From Cryptomeria japonica (lineage: Eukaryota > Streptophyta > Pinopsida > Cupressales > Cupressaceae): a DNA stretch of 64,000 bases. The DNA is taken from positions 259,831,386-259,895,385 of the forward strand of contig NC_081406.1 of the NCBI RefSeq assembly GCF_030272615.1, in the 5' to 3' direction. Below the pieces are notes generated by a model that searched no databases, was not told the DNA's origin, and saw nothing but the letters and a program-made list of their open reading frames with translations. Shown here piece after piece: positions 56,190 to 64,000 of this stretch (positions are counted from its first letter, which is position 1; the number at the start of each line of letters is the position of its first letter). The position numbers and the translations under genes are program-made.

Positions 56190-57230
56190 TTCAGATCTGC
56201 AGCTACCTGTTCTTGTTTTGATAATTTTTGTATTGGAAGCAGATCTAGGGTTTCAGAAATTTTTTTATGTACCTAGGGTTTTGCCTTTTTCTGAGTACTT
56301 TGGGCCTAAACGAACCTCACCATCGTGCTCAAAAGGCTCGAAAACCCCTATGGTCATATAAAATTTGACCTATTTTGGTTCATGAGCCTTTGGGAGTATT
56401 TTTCACCAGATCCAAGCCGTACGACCTTGACACGCAGTTCAAGAAAAAAAAATTTTAAAAATATTTTTTGCCTTTTTACAGCATGCAAGCCAGATTTTGA
56501 TTTTTTGGAAAAATTAAAAAAAAACAAAAAAATCAAAAAGGGTTTTAAATTATTTTTTTTTCTTTTGGACAATTTTTTATCGGGGGGTTCCCCATGGTAC
56601 ACAGGGTACCATGGGGCCCCTGCTGCTGCCACAAACTTGCAGGCCTTGGGCCCTGCACCTCCTTACTCTAACCCCCGTCGGCCGATCTTCGGCCCCCTGC
56701 CGGCCTCCCTACAACCACCAGCCGCCCCGCTGGCTCCGCCTCTCTGCGGCCTCCTCCTGGCCGCAATGTCGACAACTCCCCGCAGTGCCCTCTACTCCCC
56801 GCACCGCCTGTCTTCCGACCCTCGGCAGTCCCGCTTCCTGCAGCCCCCGCCGCCCGGCCCAACAGCCCCCACCGCTGTCGACAGCCTCCCTGCAACTCCG
56901 CTATCGTCGGCCTCCCTCTGGCCCAGCCAGAATAGGCCACCTTGGCCAGTGGAAACAGCAGCCCGCCACTGGAGAAACACCAGGCCATCACCGGAGTGCC
57001 ACCCACTGGCCATCGAAGCACCAAACTACCTTTTTTTGCCTCTTTAACGAGGGGGGTTTGGTTTTTTGGTCATATCTTGGGCATACAGAGTTGTTTTTTC
57101 AAAAACAAATAGGTGTCAGAAAGCTGGTTCCGAGGTGGACCTCATGGTGTTAGTAATTTTTTCCAATTTTTCTGTTTGACTATATTTTTTTTAGTCAAAC
57201 TGAGGTCTCTTTTTTGCACTCCAGGAGACA
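56190..57230 (+). mobile_element. Leader of the plus-strand Copia-like element with GC-rich block
   Basis: No gag motif recognised. 56590-57035 is strikingly GC-rich against an AT-rich background and is open on both strands (56325-57047, 56611-57153, 56668-57024), giving Pro/Ser/Arg-rich translations without a domain. It opens with an 11-bp perfect inverted repeat, CCCCATGGTAC and GTACCATGGGG. The right edge of the Copia-like sequence is not clear. Confidence 0.5.
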
Positions 57231-57251
57231 TAGAATAAGCATCCGAACTAG

Positions 57252-57613
57252 ATGCGCTTAGCCAGAGACTAGATGCACTAAAGAATGATCCAAATGCGCA
57301 ATAGGAAGACCCTAATGTGCTAAGCTACCTTTGCTATGCGCTAACTTGGACTATTTGATTTTTACTGGTTTGGATGGATTGTGTGCTAATATGTCCCGAT
57401 TACATGCTTTTGTTTGGACTGAAAGCGCTATGATATGTCTCGAATGCGCTACGCTGATGTCTAAATGCGGTAGACTGATGCTGGAAAGCGCTACTGGATA
57501 TTTCACCAGTATGATACTGGTTATGCGCTAGGTTGAGTGATGAAAGCGCTAGGTTTTGGTGTGAATACGCTACTGAATGTTCTAGATGCGCTAGGAAGTT
57601 GCTCCTACGTGCT
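57252..57613. repeat. 21-bp-spaced ATGCGCTA cluster, first
   Basis: Cores ATGCGCTA or one-base variants at 57252, 57273, 57294, 57315, 57336, then 57381, 57404, 57423, 57444, 57465, 57486, 57523, 57544, 57565, 57586 and 57607. Most steps are exactly 21 bp; the ~13 bp between cores are not conserved. Confidence 0.8.
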
Positions 57614-59552
57614 AAACTGCCATGATTGCTCTGTTTTTGCTATTTTTGAATTTTAACACTTGTGATTTTGATGGATGATTTTGTTTTGGATACTCAAGCT
57701 TACTAAGTCGAATAGATAAACTCAAGATCGCTTGGTTTGATATTCCCCTAATCTAGTTGGATGAAAGTCTTTCCTAAAGATAGTTGAAATGTTGATAACC
57801 ATCTCAAAAGATGCTTTGTTGGATTTGGAAATCTTCTCCACTTTATGATTTTTCCTTGTTTGAACTGACTTTTGAGTTTGATTGTTGGATACTTTGCAAG
57901 ATATTTTAACATTTGTGACAAGAATACATAGCAAACATGAAGACAATGGTCATCCTAATGCTAAACATTGAGTGTATGTTCTTTTGAGGATGTGTTCAAA
58001 TCCCCGATGTTATCACTGGTTTGATTTACAACAAAAGACACATCAAATAAACTCTTTATTCAAAGGTCATTGACAATATCATAGCCCACTAGTCTCGATA
58101 CTCCATCAGCTCAAACAGCCTTGTCACCCCCTAGGGGGCGCTCATTTTTTTGCCTTTTGCCAGAAATTAACTCAAAGTGAATTGCTTCACAATTGAGTAG
58201 TTATCTTGGGAGATATATGGTGAGTAATCTTGGGGACGGATTCTTCCCCACCCTTGCACTATGATATTATAAATGTTTGGATACTGACTCAGCTCAAGGT
58301 TTCTATTTCTAAGGTTCGTAATCAAGCTTCTTGTTCGGTCTTCAATGATAAACTCCCTTGGGAGGCTTCCCAACCTTTAGAAAAAAGGCTTTACATATCT
58401 CAAGAATACTAGGGGAAGACTAGTCGCTGAGCAAAACCGTTGAAGGGACTTTCGTCAACCTCCACTTTTGATTATAGTGGGTTGGAACACTTGGCGATAA
58501 AGTCGTTTCCCACTTAGGTCATTCTCCTCTCACCGACCATTTAAATGGGGCTCTAAGAGCAACTCGAGAGGGAAGGCTTGCTAAAGGTTTTAAGTGCTTG
58601 AAATAAAGAAAGCATAAGAGTGGTTTGGCTTTTTGGTCACCTAGTTAAAGGGAGAGCATATACCTTCCACTTTCGAGACAAGGCAAACAATCTTCTTTTT
58701 AACCTTTAAATCAATGATTTGTTAACTTCTACTTGGAGATGTTGCTCCAACAAGCATGGTGTTCCTTTTAACCCTTCATAGCAAAGTGTTTATTTCCAAA
58801 AACCTTTGAAAAATAAGCCTGGTCAACAAAATTAGCCGATAAGGGAAAGTTTTCCCTCTTTGCTTTGCATAAAATGAAGATGAGGTTCTTTTTCCTTTGC
58901 AAAAATAAAATGGATCCTTTTAGACACCAAAGGAAGGTGAGTTTTGTTTTAAGCTTTGCAGAAAGAAAGTTTTTTTGGTTCTTTTTATAGCTTCCCAAAA
59001 TGAAGTGTTTTTCCTCTAATCTTGCAAGAAAGAAAATATGAAGTTGTTGTTCTTTTTACCTTGCAATAAAGAAAGATGAATTTTCTTTTAAGCACCAAAA
59101 ATAAGTTTGAGGTTCATTTTATGCACTCCAAAATAAAATGTGAGGTTTATTTTAACTTGTACAAGAAGGGAGAGTGGATTCTTTTTAACCAACTTTTGTT
59201 GAAAGAAAGTGTAAAAATAAACATAAAGCCTCTAAACTAACTCCTTCCCCTGCATAAAAAAAAATTTAGAACCTACACACAGTCAGTGATCAAATGGTAG
59301 TGTGGGCTTACACAAGCCTAAATTCTGATCTTGGTTACAAATTTTACAATCTTGATCCTGAAATGCCCTGAAATTTGACTAAGTCTGAAATTTGGAGGAT
59401 CTTCCAAAAACTAGATTTTGCATTATAACTCCTAGAGGTTCGAAACCCCTCTCAAACATCCTGACAATATATATGGAATATTCCATATATATTTTCCTTC
59501 CCCAAGCCTAGTTTTTTAACTTTTGTTACAAATTTTTGCCTCTATTAGCTCT
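57614..59552 (-). other. Leader of element 4
   Basis: No gene. 58080-58620 resembles the leader of elements 1 and 2, with ACTTAGGTCATTCTCCTCTC at 58513-58532. 58700-59250 is a string of AAGAAAG/TTTTAACCTT low-complexity words with repeated TTGCAA-AAA motifs. Confidence 0.55.
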
Positions 59553-59797
59553 ATGTGCTAAACTATAGAACAGATGCGCTAAGAAATGATGTCTATGCGC
59601 TAGAAAATCAATTGGATGCGCTACTCTGAGGCCTATATGCGCTAAAATAGTGCTCCTATGCGTTTGACAAGCAGAAAAGGGTATGCGCTAAAAAGAAGAT
59701 CAGATGCGCTGAAAGATGGTTTCTATGCGCTAATATATATGCCATGGATGCTCTAAAGTTTAGCATAGATACGCTACAGAAAGTTCCGGATGCGCTA
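59553..59797. repeat. 21-bp-spaced ATGCGCTA cluster, second
   Basis: Cores at 59553, 59574, 59595, 59616, 59637, 59658, 59683, 59704, 59725, 59748, 59769 and 59790: nine of eleven steps are 21 bp, the others 25 and 23. Lies just inside the primer site of element 4. Confidence 0.85.
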
Positions 59798-59863
59798 TTT
59801 TGGTGTTTTAGCATGATTGTTGTCTTCTACCTGCATGAAAAATGATGTTATTTTTGGGGACGT

Positions 59864-59881
59864 GTCCCACGATGGGCGCCA
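59864..59881 (-). promoter_or_regulatory. Primer binding site, element 4
   Basis: TGGCGCCCATCGTGGGAC on the minus strand, 4 bp inside the 5' LTR. This TGGCGCCCA-type site is common in plant Tat-like Ty3 elements. Confidence 0.75.
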
Positions 59882-59885
59882 GAAA

Positions 59886-61365
59886 TGCATGCAGGAAAAA
59901 GTTGTATCAACTTACAAGAGGAGAAAACAATTCAAACACGCACATGAAACATTGCATTAGAGGTTAGAAATCCAAACAAAGCAAGTTAAATGATTCTAAA
60001 CTCTTTAAAATCGTTTCATGTTCCTCTATCTCCAAGGATCTTCAAGATTCAAGGTGGTTCTCAGCTTGGAAGAGCACTTGATTCTTTAAGATGACAACCT
60101 AAAGAACGAGACTTATGATTCTAAGATCTAAATGGAATGCAACCAAGATCCTAGTGATGATTTAGATATGAAACTAGATGATGATAGGATGCAAGATATT
60201 GTTATGAAGCTTGAACTAGTATGAAAATGATACTAAGATGAAGCTAACATGACATATCTAAGATTATAATTCTATCAAAATGATCTAAAATTCTATTCTA
60301 TCAAAGAGAGATAATATGTTTAATGTTATGAGACTATAAGTTTGATGCACAAAGACTTGATTTTTTTGAATAAGGAATGGGCTCTATTTATAGGGAAAAT
60401 AGGGCAATGGATGGTCAAGATTGGATAATGTTATCAAGGGTCAGGATTGAAAGTTATCAATCCATGTTTATAATTCTCACCAATGAAATGGTGACAATTA
60501 TCAACATAAGACTGCTTGAGAGGAGATGTAAGAAGCATTAAATGCTTGAGAAGATCTCATGGTTACCTTAGGAGGTAAGGGTTAAGGTTAGGTTAGGGTT
60601 ACCCAATGGATAAAGCTTTTACCCAAGGGGTAAAGTCTTGTGCAAGGGTTAAAGGGATAACCAAGGGTAAAAGCCATGAGTGCTTGTTGAGACCCCTGGG
60701 TTAGATGAAGGTTGAGTTAGGCAAAAAGTATCTAACCATGCCAAAAAGGTTAGTTAACCATTAATGGTTTGGAAGACTTTGGGGACAAATTTGTAAGAGT
60801 CCTTCCAAATTTGGGGGAACTCAACAAGTTAGCTTGTTGAAGGCATAAAGGCTTTAATGTCTTTGGAAGACTTTACTCCAAATTTGAGAAGTGACATCCT
60901 CAAATTTAGGGAAAGGGGATGATTGAAGGGTTTAGGCTAATTGATTAGGATTAGATGGGTTCTAGAAGAATTTAGAAGGGGGGCTTAGGAGGCAAGTGGG
61001 AGATGTAGGAGAATGCAAGTGGATGGAGGATAATTTTAATTAAAATAAATTGCTTTATTTTAACAAAATAGATGCAAGTGGAGGATTTAAATAAATTTAG
61101 AATTATTTAAATGCAAATGAGATTTTAATTAAATGTAGATTTAATTAAAATGGGAAAGGGGATAAATTGATATTTTTAATTAAATATGAATTTAATTAAA
61201 ATGGCTAAAGGGGGGGTATTATTTAAATGGCTTGGATGGAAGAAGGGTATATTAATTAAATCTTAATTTAATTAATTGGAAGAATTAAGGGTATTTAATT
61301 AAATGTGAATTTAATTAAATGAATAAAATTCACTTAATTCATTGTGCAACTTTTAGGTGTCTACA
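59886..61365 (-). repeat. 5' LTR of element 4
   Basis: 1,480 bp; minus strand TGTAGACACCTAAAAGTTGC to CCTGCATGCA. TATAAATAG on the minus strand at 60384-60392. Very similar to 49590-51063. A segment with TATTTAATTAAATGTGAA is at 61290-61318 here but near 50916-50945 in the other LTR. Confidence 0.92.
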
Positions 61366-63017
61366 ATAAGTGTAGTAGCATAAGTCCCTGATAGGGATGG
61401 ATTTGAATCTACTACTCGTACATGTTATCAAAGTAATCATGTCCAAAGATTGTTCTATAGATAATAGGAGACTCCTTTTCATCATCCTCAAATTTCCTCC
61501 TAGCTTCAACCTCTACAACTAACATGTTCCTTTTATGAACAAATTTTAAAAAATAAAATAAAAATTCCAAGCATAAAATATTCATTTCTTGCTTGTGTTG
61601 CTATGACACCTTGGAAAGCTTTGTAGTTTCCATATTATCTCTAAACTTTTCAAAATAGGAACCACAAGTTATCTTGTCAAAGGTTTTAACTTTAATCAAA
61701 ACCATTCTTGAAGTATCTAGGATGTTTAAATTCATTATTTTCCTTTTCATTAGGGGTTTTAGTGGGATGTAGAACCATCAAGGGTTCCATGTGTTCCTAG
61801 AACTAGTCAGATCTCTAACTTGTACCTACAAGAGCCTTCTAATTGACTAGAAACTCCATGAAAATCGTAAGTGTTAGGTCTTTATCAACAAATTCACAAG
61901 GCATTGGAACTTTTCCATGGACATCTTCTTGATGTTTGTAACCATTGGCAAGTACAATTATTGGGAAAAGCACATGAGTGTCTTCATTGTCAGTTGCAAT
62001 TTTTTTTAGAAAACTAAAAACAATTTGTCATGATTAAACCAACATTGAGATTTTCATACAAATTCTAAAATAGTCTCAAGATTTTGTAGTATTGTAGTTG
62101 GTTAAAATCATAATCATATATAAATATAATAATATTTTTCAATCATTTTGCAACAAGATGTCATATCATGTATTAGCATACAATACATTTAAATTTTTAA
62201 TATTTTATTATTTTAAAAATATTTTTTGAATGACATGAAGGCTAAATAATTCTTAATATTTTATTATTTTAAAAAGTATTATTATTTTTTAATAACGTAA
62301 AGACTAAATAATGGGTGAAACCTTTTAACCATTCAGAATGAGAATAATTCATTTTTAAAATATTTTTTTGTAAAATTTGTATCGTAATTTTTAAAAGTAA
62401 AAATATTTACTTTCCATATATAAAATAAGCTTTTAATTTTTTAATGTTAATGTGTGTTAAAACGATTTGCATTGGGATAGTTCCTCGTGACAGCAGTTAC
62501 TAACAATATAGAGTTCGGTAAATTGTAATTAGGCATGATTAGAATAACTTTAAGTTTGGGAAGTGAATCTTAGCCGAAGTCATCTAATCCAAACAAGTGA
62601 TGACAAATTCGTAATTGGACGGCTTGTGTTTTTTAAAATGGAATCCAACCAACTAACAAACTAGATTTGACAGACCCCACTCTGCATTATTGCTGTCCTA
62701 GATGCAACGACATTTTCAATCCTCTATATGCATTGCACTTGGAATGCACTCCAGAATCCCCGGACTGAATCTGCACCTTACACGTCTGCCAATTTGACCT
62801 CGCTTTGTAAACCTACAAGACAAGAAACAACACCTGGTAGGTTTGTGCCCACTGAATGATTCTTTGAACACGGTTTTACACAGAGGCGTTTTTAAGTTTT
62901 TAATAAATGTCTCCTGCGCAGAGTTGATCAGAGACATTTGTTTATTTGCTTAGGGACTCTCTTGTTTTGTTAGCCTTTGAATTGTGAGCGCTAGTTGTGT
63001 GCAGTTGAATCAATTCC
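61366..63017. other. Unique flank and presumed promoter of the TIR-NB gene
   Basis: Begins with the right ATAAG. 61371-62450 is AT-rich with no supported gene; it continues the locus at 48420-49589. 62460-63017 is less AT-rich and lies upstream of the TIR-NB start, so it probably holds its promoter and 5' UTR; a TATATG at 62725 is the only TATA-like word I noticed. Confidence 0.4.
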
Positions 63018-63574
63018 ATGGCCACTTATACTCCCTCTTCACCTTTCCAGATTGTAAATACTTTTGACGAGATTGTGCCCTCATCTGCTGCTTCCTCCTC
63101 CGCCACTCCTCTTCTCCGTCCTTCTGCTTCTTTCGATGTTTTCATCAACCATTGCGGTGTTGATGTCAAATACACCCTCGCCACCACCATCTCCCATAAA
63201 CTTACCGCCCTCGGAATCTCCGTCTTTCTGGATGCCCATTCCCTTCAATTGGGTGATGTCATTCCAGCACAAATCCAAGAGGCCATTCGCACTGCTACAC
63301 TTCATATTGCCATTTTCTCTGTTAACTATGCCGATTCCCCTTGGTGTTTAGCGGAGCTGTCCTCCATGCTTAAGACGGGTAACAGAATTATTCCTGTCTT
63401 CTATCATGTCGATCCTTCTGATCTGCGCTGGGTGGGTCAAGGAAAAGGAATCTATGCTGCTGCGTTTTCTCAATATCAACTGAATGGCAGATACTCCGAG
63501 GAAAAGCTTGACGAGTGGAGGAGGGCACTCTAGAATGCTTCTCTTCGTTCTGGCTGCGTGATCAAGGATAGTAG
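63018..63574 (+). pseudogene. TIR exon of a TIR-NB(-LRR) resistance-type gene
   Basis: First exon of an intracellular immune receptor. Residues 1-38 are a Ser/Thr/Pro-rich lead; the TIR domain starts at about residue 39 with SFDVFINHCGVDVK, then ISVFLDAHSLQLGD, SPWCLAELSSM (Glu113 is the position of the NADase catalytic Glu of plant TIRs) and IIPVFYHVDPSDLRWV. The start ATG is in CAATTCCATGG context. An in-frame TAG at 63531-63533 follows DEWRRAL; the same frame continues NASLRSGCVIKDS to a good donor at 63575 (AG|GTAAGT), matching the usual TIR end, so the stop looks like a nonsense mutation. A natural TIR-only product is the alternative. Confidence 0.8.
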
Positions 63575-63684
63575 GTAAGTACCAAATAACCTCACAGACT
63601 TTAATCTTTCTCTTGTTTTAATTTCCGGTCTTATTGTTATCGTTGGGTTCTCACATATGTTCCATATCCATTGCACATATTTAG
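63575..63684 (+). other. Intron 1 of the TIR-NB gene
   Basis: 110 bp, GTAAGT donor and CATATTTAG acceptor, T-rich, phase 2. TIR and NB domains in plant TNLs are normally split by an intron at this point. Confidence 0.75.
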
Positions 63685-64000
63685 AGATGAGGCGATGCAG
63701 TTGAAGAATATTGTAAATATGGTATCTAAGGAACTGGGCAAGGTGCCCTTTCTGGTGGCCGACAAACCCATTGGACTGGTTGATATCGTGCGGGATTTTG
63801 AAGAAGCTGTTGAGAGTGAGCACAACGCTCAAATTGTTGGGATTGTGGGAATGGGCGGAGCGGTTAAAACCACTCTTGCTAAAGAGTTGTATAACAGGAA
63901 ATCCCCATCCTTCAAATATTCCAGTTTTGTATTTGCGGTGCGAGATGCTGCAAGCAAAAATGCTTTGCATGAGAAGCAAAACATGCTTCTGAAGGACCTT
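63685..64000 (+). pseudogene. NB-ARC exon start of the same gene (runs off the window)
   Basis: After the intron the frame reads RDEAMQLKNIVNMVSKEL, the linker typical of TNLs, then a nucleotide-binding domain. The P-loop is GMGGAVKTT where the family has GMGGIGKTT: the Gly before the invariant Lys is Val. The frame is otherwise open to the window end (LAKELYNRKSP, FVFAVRDAASK). The LRR part, if present, lies outside. Confidence 0.8.

Larger units (their letters stand above)
49590..61365 (-). mobile_element. Element 4: large LTR retrotransposon without recognisable gag-pol
   Basis: 11,776 bp, minus strand. Perfect 5-bp target duplication ATAAG at 49585-49589 and 61366-61370. LTRs 49590-51063 (1,474 bp) and 59886-61365 (1,480 bp). 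PPT AAAGAGGGGTAAAA and primer site TGGCGCCCATCGTGGGAC define the strand. The 8.8-kb interior has no protease, RT or integrase; it holds tandem repeats, an inverted pair of Copia-like LTRs and a GC-rich block. This fits a LARD-type non-autonomous element that later took an insertion. Confidence 0.9.

Noticed and set aside
56325-57153. Overlapping long frames on both strands, Pro/Ser-rich
   Set aside because: GC-rich composition alone gives open frames; no domain or start context.

Overview
The window looks like a gymnosperm, most likely conifer, nuclear genome. It is AT-rich, almost wholly made of old nested LTR retrotransposons with broken reading frames, and ends in the start of a TIR-NB-type resistance gene with a plant intron. 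The species call is inference; no ribosomal or organellar marker is present.

Layout. (1) 1-29148: about two and a half tandem units, each ~3.73 kb, of a Ty3/gypsy-type gag-protease element on the minus strand (units A, B, C). Unit B is interrupted twice by the same second family: element 1 (6415-17169, minus; TSD GCACC/GCATC) and element 2 (17470-27916, plus; TSD CTTAT/CTTAC). These lie head to head around 300 bp of host and form an inverted repeat with ~10-kb arms. Both code for Gag, protease and an integrase C-terminal tail but have no reverse transcriptase, RNase H or integrase core. Element 1 also carries an antisense plant-mobile-domain (PMD) fragment. (2) 29149-31241: a satellite with ~331-bp higher-order units and long dyads, bounded by a GA-rich tract on the left and a CT-rich tract on the right. 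(3) 31256-38112: a candidate DNA transposon with short inverted ends built on ATCGGATATCCGAT, two convergent unrecognised genes and an array of eight ~360-bp repeats. (4) 39522-47815: element 3, a chromodomain-type Ty3/gypsy element with 1.8-kb LTRs and perfect TSD GTTAC. It has full but decayed gag-pol. (5) 49590-61365: element 4, 11.8 kb, minus, perfect TSD ATAAG, 1.47-kb LTRs, no recognisable gag-pol. It holds several tandem arrays, two inverted 373-bp Copia-like LTRs, a GC-rich block, and two clusters of an ATGCGCTA core spaced at 21 bp. (6) 61366-64000: unique sequence and the 5' end of a TIR-NB gene with a stop codon in the TIR exon and a changed P-loop.

How the parts relate. Three of the four LTR families seen in some depth lack polymerase and would depend on enzymes made elsewhere. 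Element 3 shares gag, protease and primer-site type with units A-C and is a plausible relative of their helper. Elements 1, 2 and 4 share an LTR start (TGTAGACACC), a polypurine tract, a stem-loop next to it, a related primer site and a leader segment, so they belong to one broad lineage, probably Tat-like.
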